From Chitinophagaceae bacterium (lineage in GTDB: Bacteria; Bacteroidota; Bacteroidia; Chitinophagales; Chitinophagaceae), in contig CANKNL010000015.1 of NCBI GenBank assembly GCA_947483345.1, forward strand, positions 1 to 21,911: DNA of 21,911 nucleotides. The letters are read 5' to 3'. Made by a program: the position numbers and the translations under genes. Position 1 is the first letter of the stretch, and each line of letters starts with the position of its first letter. This document shows positions 7,560 to 14,243 of the stretch, in pieces. The notes under the pieces are model-generated. The model was not told the DNA's origin. It ran no database searches and was given only the letters and a program-made list of their open reading frames with translations.

Positions 7560-8399
7560 ATGGCACTTAGAAAATACAAACCAACAACAGCAGGTACCAG
7601 ATGGAGAATTGGTAATGCTTACGAAGAGATCACTACAAATGTTCCGGAAAAGTCTTTGCTTGAAAAGCAAAAGAATACAGCCGGTCGTAATGCTCAAGGT
7701 AGAAGATCAATGCGTTATATGGGTGGTGGAAATAAAACCATGTATCGTATTATTGATTTTAAAAGAAGTAAGAAAGATATTCCTGCTACTGTTAAAACCA
7801 TAGAGTATGATCCAAACCGTACGGCTTTCATTGCATTGTTAAACTATGCTGATGGAGAAAAGCGTTACATCATTGCTCCTCAGGGATTACAGGTTGGACA
7901 AACCGTGATAAGCGGCGATGCCGTTGCACCGGAATTGGGAAATGCACTGATGTTTAAGAACATGCCTTTAGGTACCAATGTACATAACATTGAAATGCAG
8001 CCGGGCCAGGGTGGAATACTTGTGCGCAGTGCGGGAACGTCGGCTCAGTTAAGTAATAAAGAAGAGAAGTACGCGATATTAAAAATGCCAAGTGGTGAGT
8101 TAAGAAAAGTGTTGATCAAGTGTTATGCAACCGTTGGTGTTGTAAGCAACAGCGATCACAGTTTAGAGAGCATGGGTAAAGCAGGCCGTAACCGTTGGAA
8201 AGGTATTCGTCCACGTACAAGAGCCGTAGCGATGAATCCGGTTGATCACCCGATGGGTGGTGGTGAAGGTAGAGCAAGTGGTGGTCACCCACGTAGCCGT
8301 AAAGGTAAGTATGCAAAAGGGCAGATTACCCGTACCAAAGGCAAAGGATCAAGCAAATTGATTATAACTAGAAGAAACGGTAAGAAGTTACCTAACTAA
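7560..8399 (+). CDS. rplB: 50S ribosomal protein L2
   Basis: L2 is needed for subunit joining and supports the peptidyl transferase centre. The 279-residue length is normal. The RNA-binding domain includes GRNAQGRRSMRYMGGGNK (about 42-59). The C-terminal domain holds the conserved MNPVDHPMGGGEGRASGG segment (about 225-242), with the His long implicated in peptidyl transfer, and ends in a basic tail. The following gap is 145 bases and contains an octamer array before rpsS. Confidence 0.98.
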   Translation: MALRKYKPTTAGTRWRIGNAYEEITTNVPEKSLLEKQKNTAGRNAQGRRSMRYMGGGNKTMYRIIDFKRSKKDIPATVKTIEYDPNRTAFIALLNYADGEKRYIIAPQGLQVGQTVISGDAVAPELGNALMFKNMPLGTNVHNIEMQPGQGGILVRSAGTSAQLSNKEEKYAILKMPSGELRKVLIKCYATVGVVSNSDHSLESMGKAGRNRWKGIRPRTRAVAMNPVDHPMGGGEGRASGGHPRSRKGKYAKGQITRTKGKGSSKLIITRRNGKKLPN

Positions 8400-8502
8400 G
8401 AAATATATAAATCAGCAAATAGGCAAAACTGCTGATTGATAAAGTTAAAATGGTTTCACTGCCGGTGAAGCAAATAAACAAAATTTAAAATCGGTGTGTT
8501 GA

Positions 8503-8534
8503 ATTTGCACATTTGCAAATTTGCACATTAGCAA
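8503..8534 (+). repeat. Octamer array ATTTGCAN (family B), rplB-rpsS gap
   Basis: Four units with an exact 8-base period: ATTTGCAC, ATTTGCAA, ATTTGCAC, ATTAGCAA, then a half unit. TTTGCAAA is a perfect palindrome, so the array is largely strand-symmetric. It ends 10 bases before the rpsS ATG and supplies the false upstream TTG start at 8521. Confidence 0.92.
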
Positions 8535-8544
8535 ATTAAAAAAA

Positions 8545-8817
8545 ATGGCTCGTTCGTTAAAAAAAGGTCCTTATGTAGAAGCTAAGCTGGATGCTAAAGT
8601 GGCTGCAATGATTGAAGGAAAAAGCAAAAAAGGTGTTATTAAAACCTGGAGTAGGAGAAGTACAATTACGCCGGATTTTGTTGGACAAACTTTTGCGGTT
8701 CATAACGGAAACAAATTCATTCCGGTTTATGTAACAGAATTTATGGTAGGACATAAGTTAGGTGAATTTGCACCAACACGTAATTTCAGAGGACACTCAA
8801 GTAAAAAGATATCTTAA
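8545..8817 (+). CDS. rpsS: 30S ribosomal protein S19
   Basis: S19 lies in the head of the small subunit next to S13 and contacts the A-site region. From the ATG at 8545 the protein has 90 residues, the normal length, and opens MARSLKKGPYVEAKL as in the family. An in-frame TTG at 8521 would add eight residues encoded by the repeat array and is rejected. The core TWSRRSTITPDFVGQTFAVHNG (in two conserved blocks, about 33-54) and the tail GEFAPTRNFRGHS are diagnostic. The gap to rplV is 72 bases and forms a large hairpin. Confidence 0.97.
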   Translation: MARSLKKGPYVEAKLDAKVAAMIEGKSKKGVIKTWSRRSTITPDFVGQTFAVHNGNKFIPVYVTEFMVGHKLGEFAPTRNFRGHSSKKIS

Positions 8818-8819
8818 AA

Positions 8820-8882
8820 CGTTGATCGTTGTTCGTTGACCGTTGACAAACGGCCAACGAACAACAACCAACCAACAACTTA
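8820..8882 (+). repeat. Heptamer array with inverted arms (family C), rpsS-rplV gap
   Basis: Nine units with a 7-base period begin two bases after the rpsS stop. The left arm reads CGTTGAT, CGTTGTT, CGTTGAC, CGTTGAC. The right arm reads AAACGGC, CAACGAA, CAACAAC, CAACCAA, CAACTTA. GTTGTTCGTTG (8828-8838) pairs perfectly with CAACGAACAAC (8855-8865). After one A-C mismatch, CCGTT (8840-8844) pairs with AACGG (8849-8853) around a GACA loop. That is 16 of 17 pairs in one stem. No T-tract follows, so it is not an ordinary terminator. Confidence 0.93.
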
Positions 8883-8889
8883 ATAAAAA

Positions 8890-9237
8890 ATGGAAGCAGT
8901 AGCAAAATTGAACAATTACCCTACGTCACCCCGCAAAATGCGTTTGCTGGTTGATTTGATACGTGGTATGGAGGTTGAAAAGGCATTAGCCGTTTTAGAA
9001 CATAATCCTAAACACCCGGCTGTTCCTTTACGTAAGCTGGTATTATCTGCCATCAACAACTGGAAACAGAAGAATGAGGCAGGTGACGAAAGTACACTGG
9101 TAGTTAAAACAATTATGGTTGATGCTGCAAGGGTTATCAAGCGTATGCGTCCGGCTCCACAGGGTCGTGGATACAGGGTTCGCAAACGTAGTAACCACGT
9201 AACCGTTGTTGTAGATCAAAAAGCAATTAAAAATTAA
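8890..9237 (+). CDS. rplV: 50S ribosomal protein L22
   Basis: L22 spans the large subunit and its beta-hairpin lines the exit tunnel near L4. The 115-residue length is normal. TSPRKMRLLVDLIRG (about 12-26) and the hairpin tip region KRMRPAPQGRGYRVRKRSNH (about 80-99), followed by VTVVV, are conserved; changes in this hairpin affect macrolide sensitivity in other bacteria. It follows the hairpin spacer after rpsS, and rpsC begins 24 bases after the stop, so the two are likely translated together. Confidence 0.97.
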   Translation: MEAVAKLNNYPTSPRKMRLLVDLIRGMEVEKALAVLEHNPKHPAVPLRKLVLSAINNWKQKNEAGDESTLVVKTIMVDAARVIKRMRPAPQGRGYRVRKRSNHVTVVVDQKAIKN

Positions 9238-9261
9238 TAATAAAAAGAATTAACCAATAAC

Positions 9262-10068
9262 ATGGGTCAAAAAACAAATCCGATAGGCTTAAGATTAGGA
9301 ATCATCCGTGGATGGGACAGTAACTGGTTTGCAAGCAAAACGGAATATCCAAAAAAGCTGATCGAAGATAATAAGATCAGAAATTATCTGAATGCCCGTA
9401 TCAACAAGGGTGGTATCTCTAAAATCGTTATTGAGCGTACGCTTAATAAATTGATAGTGACCATTCACACGTCAAAGCCAGGTATAATCATTGGTAAAGG
9501 CGGTGGAGAAGTTGACAGAATCAAAGAAGAGTTGAAAAAATTGTGTGGTAAAGAAGATGTGCAGATCAATATTCTGGAGATTCGACGCCCGGAGTTGGAT
9601 GCTAATATTGTAGCCGATACAATTGCCCGTCAGTTGGAAAATCGGATCAACTATAAAAGAGCTATTAAAATGTCTATTGCTTCTGCATTACGTATGGGTG
9701 CCGAAGGTATAAAAGTAAAGGTTGGCGGTCGTTTGGGTGGTGCAGAGATTGCACGTAGTGAAGAGATCAAGCAGGGGCGTACACCATTACATACATTACG
9801 TATGGATATTGATTACGCGAATGTGTTTGCATTAACTGTTTATGGTAAAATAGGCATCAAGGTTTGGATTTGTAAGGGAGAGGTTTTAGGTAAGCGTGAT
9901 TTAAATCCGAATGTTGTTGCAGGTGGGGGTAAAGAAATTGGGGAAAACAGACCAGGCGGTTTTGATAGAAGAGATGACAGACGCGGCGGCGGTGGTGGCG
10001 GTGGAGACAGAAGAGGCGGTGGCGGCGGTGGTAATCGCAGCGGTGGCGGCGGTGGCGGAAGAAGATAA
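9262..10068 (+). CDS. rpsC: 30S ribosomal protein S3 with a Gly/Arg-rich tail
   Basis: S3 forms part of the mRNA entry channel and helps to unwind mRNA. Residues 1-220 are a standard S3: opening MGQKTNPIGLRLGI, a type-II KH domain with the GKGG loop at 78-81 (IIIGKGG), and the C-terminal domain ending GEVLGKRDLNPN. From about 221 to 268 comes an extension of DRRGGG-type repeats: three Gly runs of six or seven residues, separated by DRR and NRS and ending in RR. At 268 residues the protein is longer than the common 210-235. The extension is encoded by a GGC/GGT-rich tract (about 9980-10065) unlike the AT-rich surroundings. RGG-like tails usually bind RNA; that role here is inference. Confidence 0.96.
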   Translation: MGQKTNPIGLRLGIIRGWDSNWFASKTEYPKKLIEDNKIRNYLNARINKGGISKIVIERTLNKLIVTIHTSKPGIIIGKGGGEVDRIKEELKKLCGKEDVQINILEIRRPELDANIVADTIARQLENRINYKRAIKMSIASALRMGAEGIKVKVGGRLGGAEIARSEEIKQGRTPLHTLRMDIDYANVFALTVYGKIGIKVWICKGEVLGKRDLNPNVVAGGGKEIGENRPGGFDRRDDRRGGGGGGGDRRGGGGGGNRSGGGGGGRR

Positions 10069-10087
10069 AATAAAATGCGCTGAGGAG

Positions 10088-10190
10088 TTAATTAGTGGAT
10101 GTGCTAATTACTTGAGTGCATAAGTTTTGACATAATAAAGCGTGTTCAATTTGAATAAATTAACACATTATCGAATTAGCAAATTAAATT
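10088..10190 (+). repeat. Degenerate octamer arrays (family B), rpsC-rplP gap
   Basis: The first part, 10088-10119, reads TTAATTAG, TGGATGTG, CTAATTAC, TTGAGTGC. In it TAATTAG (10089-10095) pairs with CTAATTA (10104-10110) around an 8-base loop. The second part, 10167-10190, reads ATTATCGA, ATTAGCAA, ATTAAATT. Both keep an 8-base period and share ATTAGCAA with the rplB-rpsS array. Conservation is lower than in the other arrays. Confidence 0.7.
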
Positions 10191-10193
10191 AAG

Positions 10194-10613
10194 ATGTTAT
10201 CACCAAAAAGAAGTAAACACAGAAAATCACAGAAAGGAAGAATGAAAGGCGATACCAAACGTGGTGCTACCCTTGCTTTTGGAACTTTTGGATTAAAAGC
10301 ATTGGATAGTGTTTGGATGTCAAGCCGGCAGATTGAAAGTGCTCGTCAGGCATTGACGCGTCATATGAAACGTGAAGGAAATGTGTGGATCAGAATTTTC
10401 CCCGATAAACCGGTTACTGCAAAGCCAGCCGAAGTTAGGATGGGTAAAGGTAAAGGTAACCCAGAAGGTTGGGCAGCTATTGTACAGCCAGGCAGAATTT
10501 TATTTGAATGTGATGGCGTATCAGAACAGGTTGCTAAAGAAGCTTTTGCTTTAGCTGCACAAAAACTACCCATTCAAACCAAGTTTGTAGTTCGTTATGA
10601 TTACAAAGCATAA
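10194..10613 (+). CDS. rplP: 50S ribosomal protein L16
   Basis: L16 organises the A-site side of the large subunit next to 5S rRNA. The 139-residue length is normal. The opening MLSPKRSKHRKSQKGRMKG, the block FGTFGLKALDSVWMSSRQIE (about 30-49), RHMKREGNVWIRIFPDKP and the GKGKGNPEGWAAIVQPG loop (about 84-100) are all conserved. The ATG starts directly after the family-B array. The gap to rpmC is 33 bases and plain. Confidence 0.98.
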   Translation: MLSPKRSKHRKSQKGRMKGDTKRGATLAFGTFGLKALDSVWMSSRQIESARQALTRHMKREGNVWIRIFPDKPVTAKPAEVRMGKGKGNPEGWAAIVQPGRILFECDGVSEQVAKEAFALAAQKLPIQTKFVVRYDYKA

Positions 10614-10646
10614 AATTGATTAAAGACATTATCAAAAAGAATAGTC

Positions 10647-10856
10647 ATGTTAAAGAAAGTAGATTTTTTAAATAGCCTGAAAGGATTAAATGAGGCTGAT
10701 TTGAAAGCCAAGATCAGTGAAGATGAATTGCGGATGAAGAAGCTTTCATTTGCCCATGCCATTTCTCCGTTGGAGAATCCGCAAAGCATTCGCTCATTAA
10801 GAAGAGATATCGCCAGGTTAAAAACGGCATTAAAAAAAGTACAAGCAGGATTTTAA
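10647..10856 (+). CDS. rpmC: 50S ribosomal protein L29
   Basis: L29 is a small two-helix protein beside L23 at the tunnel exit. The 69-residue length is normal. The second helix, NPQSIRSLRRDIARLKTAL (about 44-62), is the conserved L29 signature, and the first helix (LNEADLKAKISEDELRMKK) also fits. It has short gaps to both neighbours (33 bases to rplP, 24 to rpsQ), as expected for tight coupling. Confidence 0.95.
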   Translation: MLKKVDFLNSLKGLNEADLKAKISEDELRMKKLSFAHAISPLENPQSIRSLRRDIARLKTALKKVQAGF

Positions 10857-10880
10857 GTAATCCATAAAAAAGTAACTAAA

Positions 10881-11135
10881 GTGGAAAGAAATTTAAGAAA
10901 AACAAAATTAGGAGTGGTCTCCAGCAATAAAATGGATAAGACCATAACCGTAAGTGTAGAACGTAAAGTAAAGCATCCGCTTTATGGTAAGTTCGTTAAA
11001 AAATCAACCAAGTTTCATGCACATGATGAAAAAAATGAGTGTAGCATTGGTGATACGGTAAAGATCATGGAATCAAGGCCTTTAAGTAAAACAAAGCGCT
11101 GGAGATTGGTTGAAGTGGTAGAAAAAGTGAAATAA
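10881..11135 (+). CDS. rpsQ: 30S ribosomal protein S17 (GTG start)
   Basis: S17 is a primary 16S rRNA binder with an OB fold. The 84-residue length is normal. The start is the GTG at 10881, giving MERNLRKTKLGVVSSNKMDK, which matches the family opening; no better ATG lies in frame. VERKVKHPLYGKFVKKSTKF (about 26-45), the HDEKNECSIGDTVKIMESRPLS block (in two parts) and KTKRWRLVEVV near the end are diagnostic. The 105-base gap to rplN contains two heptamer arrays. Confidence 0.96.
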   Translation: MERNLRKTKLGVVSSNKMDKTITVSVERKVKHPLYGKFVKKSTKFHAHDEKNECSIGDTVKIMESRPLSKTKRWRLVEVVEKVK

Positions 11136-11141
11136 GAATAG

Positions 11142-11169
11142 TACTAAGTATAAAGTACTTAGTATTGAG
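11142..11169 (+). repeat. Heptamer array TACTNAG (family A), first in rpsQ-rplN gap
   Basis: Four units in 7-base phase: TACTAAG, TATAAAG, TACTTAG, TATTGAG. Two are slightly degenerate. It begins seven bases after the rpsQ stop. Confidence 0.88.
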
Positions 11170-11194
11170 ATTGCAGCTTTAAAAAATTGAGAAC

Positions 11195-11236
11195 ATCTAA
11201 GTACTAAGTACTCAATACTCGGTACTAAAAACTAAA
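11195..11236 (+). repeat. Heptamer array TACTNAG (family A), second in rpsQ-rplN gap
   Basis: Six units in 7-base phase: ATCTAAG, TACTAAG, TACTCAA, TACTCGG, TACTAAA, AACTAAA. The last unit ends four bases before the rplN ATG. The units become more A-rich towards the gene. Confidence 0.9.
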
Positions 11237-11240
11237 TAAA

Positions 11241-11609
11241 ATGATACAGCAAGAAAGCAGATTAAATGTAGCGGATAATAGTGGTGCAAAAGAAGTACTG
11301 TGTATTCGTGTACTTGGCAATAGTGGCCAGGACTATGCAAGAATCGGAGATAAAATAGTTGTTACTGTAAAAGATGCCATGCCTGCCGGTGGTATTAAAA
11401 AAGGAACGGTTAGTAAAGCTGTTATTGTTAGAACCAAGAACAAATTGCGTCGTAAAGATGGTTCTTATATCCGTTTTGATGATAACGCCGTTGTATTATT
11501 AAATGCGTCTGACGAGCCAAGGGGTACCCGTATTTTTGGACCAGTGGCCCGTGAGTTGAGAGATAAAGGATATATGAAGATTATTTCACTGGCTCCTGAA
11601 GTTCTATAA
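11241..11609 (+). CDS. rplN: 50S ribosomal protein L14
   Basis: L14 lies at the subunit interface and forms a bridge to 16S rRNA together with L19. The 122-residue length is exactly typical. The opening MIQQESRLNVADNSGAKEV, the block VVTVKDAMPAGGIKKGTV (about 43-60) and VLLNASDEPRGTRIFGPVAR (about 85-104) are diagnostic. The gap to rplX is 98 bases and holds a two-armed repeat. Confidence 0.98.
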   Translation: MIQQESRLNVADNSGAKEVLCIRVLGNSGQDYARIGDKIVVTVKDAMPAGGIKKGTVSKAVIVRTKNKLRRKDGSYIRFDDNAVVLLNASDEPRGTRIFGPVARELRDKGYMKIISLAPEVL

Positions 11610-11612
11610 TTA

Positions 11613-11689
11613 AAAATAAAAAGTAAAAAATAAAAAGTAAAAAATAGAAGGCAAGAGCATTAATTAGATTTTGACTTTTGGTTTTTGAC
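11613..11689 (+). repeat. Two-armed heptamer array (family D), rplN-rplX gap
   Basis: The left arm (11613-11647) has five units: AAAATAA, AAAGTAA, AAAATAA, AAAGTAA, AAAATAG. The right arm (11669-11689) has TTTTGAC, TTTTGGT, TTTTGAC, all in 7-base period. The right-arm word is close to the reverse complement of the left one (GTCAAAA against GTAAAAA). The right arm also contains the spurious in-frame TTG start of rplX at 11678. Confidence 0.85.
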
Positions 11690-11707
11690 TTTGCAAAGCA
11701 ACATAAA

Positions 11708-12046
11708 ATGAGTACAAGATTTAAACCCAAATTCAACATTAAAAAAGGCGACTCGGTAGTGGTAATTACCGGTGAAGATAAGGATCTGAAGAAGCCCCGT
11801 AAAGTGTTGGAAATTATTTCAGAAAAAAACCGCGTATTGGTGGAAGGTGTGAACATCGTGACCAAACATACCAAGCCAACATCGCAAAATACCAAAGGTG
11901 GTATTGTAAAAATTGAAGCACCTATTGCGATCAGTAATGTGATGCTTTGGGATGCGAAGGCGGGTGCAGCCACTAAAGTTAAACGCACAAGAGAAAATGG
12001 TAAACTAGTAAGAATCGCTAAAAAATCAGGGGAGGTAATCAAATAA
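11708..12046 (+). CDS. rplX: 50S ribosomal protein L24
   Basis: L24 is one of the proteins that start assembly of the large subunit. From the ATG at 11708 it has 112 residues, a normal length; the frame extends upstream to a TTG at 11678, but those ten residues come from the repeat array. A KOW motif is visible in KKGDSVVVITGEDKDLKKPR (about 12-31). NRVLVEGVNIVTKHTKP, then GGIVKIEAPIAISNVMLWD, follow as in the family. The stop overlaps the rplE start in TAATG, which points to translational coupling. Confidence 0.96.
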   Translation: MSTRFKPKFNIKKGDSVVVITGEDKDLKKPRKVLEIISEKNRVLVEGVNIVTKHTKPTSQNTKGGIVKIEAPIAISNVMLWDAKAGAATKVKRTRENGKLVRIAKKSGEVIK

Positions 12047-12612
12047 TGAGCACAACAACAAACACTCCAAGGTTAGCAGATAAGTACAAACAAGAAGTTG
12101 TACCTGCTTTAATGAAAAAATTCAGTTATAAAACTGTTATGCAGGCGCCTAAATTAACCAAGATTTGTTTAAATCGCGGTGTAAACGGGGCTGTAACAGA
12201 TAAAAAACTGATCGACATCGCCATTGATGAGTTATCAAACATAACCGGTCAAAAAGCGGTGGCAACTAATTCTAAAAAAGACATTTCAAACTTCAAGTTG
12301 CGTAAGGATATGCCCATTGGTGCAAGAGTTACACTGCGTGGCGTAAAAATGTATGAATTTTTAGACAGGTTGGTTTCTGTATCATTACCACGTGTAAGAG
12401 ATTTTAAAGGTATTAACGATAAGTCGTTTGATGGCCGTGGAAACTACACGTTGGGCGTTACAGAGCAGATCATTTTTCCTGAAATTGATATTGATAAAGT
12501 AAATAAAATTACCGGTTTGGATATCACTTTTGTAACAACAGCCAGCACCAACGAAGAAGCATTTGAATTGCTGAAAGAGTTGGGAATGCCTTTTAAAAAC
12601 GTAAAGAAGTAA
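12046..12612 (+). CDS. rplE: 50S ribosomal protein L5
   Basis: L5 binds 5S rRNA and contacts the P-site tRNA. The 188-residue length is normal. The conserved blocks LADKYKQEVVPALMKKFSY (about 10-28), TGQKAVATNSKKDISNFKLR, and LPRVRDFKGINDKSFDGRGN (about 114-133) leading to YTLGVTEQIIFPEIDIDKV are diagnostic. It overlaps rplX by one base, the only overlap in the cluster. The 92-base gap to rpsN has two TACTNAG stretches. Confidence 0.98.
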   Translation: MSTTTNTPRLADKYKQEVVPALMKKFSYKTVMQAPKLTKICLNRGVNGAVTDKKLIDIAIDELSNITGQKAVATNSKKDISNFKLRKDMPIGARVTLRGVKMYEFLDRLVSVSLPRVRDFKGINDKSFDGRGNYTLGVTEQIIFPEIDIDKVNKITGLDITFVTTASTNEEAFELLKELGMPFKNVKK

Positions 12613-12625
12613 AAGGCGTATTGCG

Positions 12626-12696
12626 TACTTCGTAGTAAGTACAGAGATACCCCAAAAAATTGTATAAATTATAAGTACTGGATACTTAATACTAAA
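12626..12696 (+). repeat. Degenerate heptamer arrays (family A), rplE-rpsN gap
   Basis: Two short arrays. At 12626-12646 the units are TACTTCG, TAGTAAG, TACAGAG. At 12676-12696 they are TACTGGA, TACTTAA, TACTAAA. Each keeps a 7-base period, and the last unit ends nine bases before the rpsN ATG. Confidence 0.8.
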
Positions 12697-12704
12697 TAAA
12701 AATT

Positions 12705-12974
12705 ATGGCAAAAAAATCAATTGAAGCCAGGCAACGCAAGCGTGAAGTTATGGTTGCAAAGTATGCGGATAAAAGGGCGGCTTTAAAAGCAGCCGGGGAT
12801 TATGCAGCTTTGGATCTATTACCAAAAAATGCATCACCGGTTCGTTTAAAAAACCGTTGTCAGCTTACGGGGCGCCCAAGAGGATATATGAGACATTTTG
12901 GATTATCCAGAAATATGTTTCGTGATATGGCATTGCAGGGTAAAATTCCGGGCATAACAAAAGCCAGCTGGTAA
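12705..12974 (+). CDS. rpsN: 30S ribosomal protein S14, zinc-independent type
   Basis: S14 lies in the head of the small subunit. The 89-residue length and the lack of CXXC pairs (only one Cys, in NRCQLTGRPRGYMR, about 51-64) mark the long, zinc-free form. The opening MAKKSIEARQRKREVMVAKY and the tail FGLSRNMFRDMALQGKIPG are conserved. It is flanked on both sides by TACTNAG arrays, after rplE and before rpsH. Confidence 0.97.
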   Translation: MAKKSIEARQRKREVMVAKYADKRAALKAAGDYAALDLLPKNASPVRLKNRCQLTGRPRGYMRHFGLSRNMFRDMALQGKIPGITKASW

Positions 12975-13002
12975 ATCTTAGTACTTAGTACTGAGTACTA
13001 AG
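12975..13002 (+). repeat. Heptamer array TACTNAG (family A), rpsN-rpsH gap
   Basis: Four units beginning directly after the rpsN stop: ATCTTAG, TACTTAG, TACTGAG, TACTAAG. The outer CTTAG and CTAAG units are complementary, so the whole array is close to one palindrome. Confidence 0.94.
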
Positions 13003-13053
13003 ACGGGATATCGCATTGTAAAAAAATTATTTAATCAATTAACTGAAATAACA

Positions 13054-13452
13054 ATGGTTACTGATCCAATTGCAGATTATTTAACAAGAATTCGTAACGC
13101 ACAGATGGCTAATCACCGTATTGTAGAAATACCTGCAAGCAACCTGAAAAAGCGCATCACCGAAATTCTATATGATAAAGGATACATCTTGAAATATAAA
13201 TTTGAAGATGATAATAAGCAAGGCTTAATCAAAATTGCGTTAAAATACGATGCCACAACTAAATTACCTGTAATACAGAGTTTAGAAAGGGTGAGTCGTC
13301 CTGGATTACGTACCTATGCTAAACCAGATGAGTTCAAGCGTGTAAAAAATGGCTTGGGTGTGGCTATTGTTTCAACATCAAAAGGTGTGATGACAGATAA
13401 AGAAGCCAAAGCACAAAATGTAGGTGGAGAAGTTCTTTGTAACATTTACTAA
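13054..13452 (+). CDS. rpsH: 30S ribosomal protein S8
   Basis: S8 organises the central domain of 16S rRNA; in Escherichia coli it also represses the spc operon by binding its mRNA near rplE. The 132-residue length is normal. The opening TDPIADYLTRIRNA, the block RVSRPGLRTYAK (about 80-91) and the tail GLGVAIVSTSKGVMTDKEA leading to GGEVLCNIY are diagnostic. An S8-binding-like mRNA element was not recognised here. The following gap is 145 bases, with heptamers. Confidence 0.98.
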   Translation: MVTDPIADYLTRIRNAQMANHRIVEIPASNLKKRITEILYDKGYILKYKFEDDNKQGLIKIALKYDATTKLPVIQSLERVSRPGLRTYAKPDEFKRVKNGLGVAIVSTSKGVMTDKEAKAQNVGGEVLCNIY

Positions 13453-13457
13453 GAAAG

Positions 13458-13529
13458 TATTTAGTACAAAGTATTCAGTACAAAGACTGAATGACTTTAA
13501 ATACTAAATATTCGATACAGAATACTAAA
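13458..13529 (+). repeat. Degenerate heptamer arrays (family A), rpsH-rplF gap
   Basis: The first stretch, 13458-13485, reads TATTTAG, TACAAAG, TATTCAG, TACAAAG. The second, 13502-13529, reads TACTAAA, TATTCGA, TACAGAA, TACTAAA. Both keep the 7-base period with more drift than elsewhere. The remaining 68 bases before rplF show no further structure that I can support. Confidence 0.8.
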
Positions 13530-13597
13530 ATGATTTGAATATTAAGCCTACGTCGTGGCTGAACACAATCTAATAATAATAAAATAAAAAATCGACA

Positions 13598-14152
13598 ATG
13601 AGCAGAATAGGAAAAAAACCAATTGAAGTACCGGCTGGCGTAACGATTACCGTTAGTGCTGATAATGTAGTTACCGTAAAAGGACCAAAAGGTGAATTAA
13701 AGGAAACTTTAGACAGGGATATGAAGATTGAAATTAAGGATGGCTTTGCAAATATAACCCGTCCAACTGATCAGATCCGTCATCGTGCTATGCATGGTTT
13801 ATACCGTTCATTGGTAGGTAATATGGTAAAAGGAGTTACCGAAGGGTACACTAAAAAATTGGAATTGGTGGGTGTGGGTTTTAAAGCTTCTGCACAGGGT
13901 AATCTTTTAGACATGGCTTTGGGATATTCTCATAATATCATTTTTGAAATTCCGAAAGAATTAACTGTGGTTACGTCGCAGGAAAAAGGACAAAATCCAA
14001 TGATCAGTTTTGAGAGTATCGACAAGCAATTGATAGGACAGGTTTGTGCTAAGATCAGAAGCTTACGTAAGCCAGAACCATACAAGGGTAAGGGTGTTAA
14101 GTTTGCTGGTGAGGTGTTAAGAAGAAAAGCAGGTAAATCTGCAGGTAAATAA
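13598..14152 (+). CDS. rplF: 50S ribosomal protein L6
   Basis: L6 lies at the base of the L7/L12 stalk near the sarcin-ricin loop and the factor-binding site. The 184-residue length is normal and has the duplicated fold. The opening MSRIGKKPIEVPAGVTI, the block RHRAMHGLYRSLVGNMVKGV (about 62-81), and the signature EPYKGKGVKFAGEVLRRKAG near the C-terminus are diagnostic. The gap to rplR is 91 bases and holds an inverted repeat and a second small hairpin. Confidence 0.98.
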   Translation: MSRIGKKPIEVPAGVTITVSADNVVTVKGPKGELKETLDRDMKIEIKDGFANITRPTDQIRHRAMHGLYRSLVGNMVKGVTEGYTKKLELVGVGFKASAQGNLLDMALGYSHNIIFEIPKELTVVTSQEKGQNPMISFESIDKQLIGQVCAKIRSLRKPEPYKGKGVKFAGEVLRRKAGKSAGK

Positions 14153-14156
14153 GAAC

Positions 14157-14201
14157 GTTAATTAGATAATCCGTATACAGAATTAGCAGGAACGGATTAA
14201 C
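14157..14201 (+). repeat. Inverted octamer-type repeat (family F), rplF-rplR gap
   Basis: AATCCGT (14168-14174) pairs perfectly with ACGGATT (14192-14198). The outer GTTAAT (14157-14162) matches ATTAAC (14196-14201). The words ACGGATTAAC and AATTAGCA recur in the rpmD-rplO and rplB-rpsS gaps. A separate hairpin, GCTCTG (14209-14214) with CAGAGC (14222-14227), follows before rplR. Confidence 0.75.
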
Positions 14202-14243
14202 AACAAACGCTCTGGCAGAATCAGAGCAATAAAATAAACAGTT

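Noticed and set aside
9911..10123. Alternative-frame Ala/Val-rich open frame overlapping the end of rpsC
   Set aside because: It is produced by the GGC/GGT tract read out of frame; the rpsC frame is intact.
11581..12042. Minus-strand hydrophobic open frame across rplX
   Set aside because: Its hydrophobic tail comes from the A-rich array read backwards; rplX on the plus strand is conserved.
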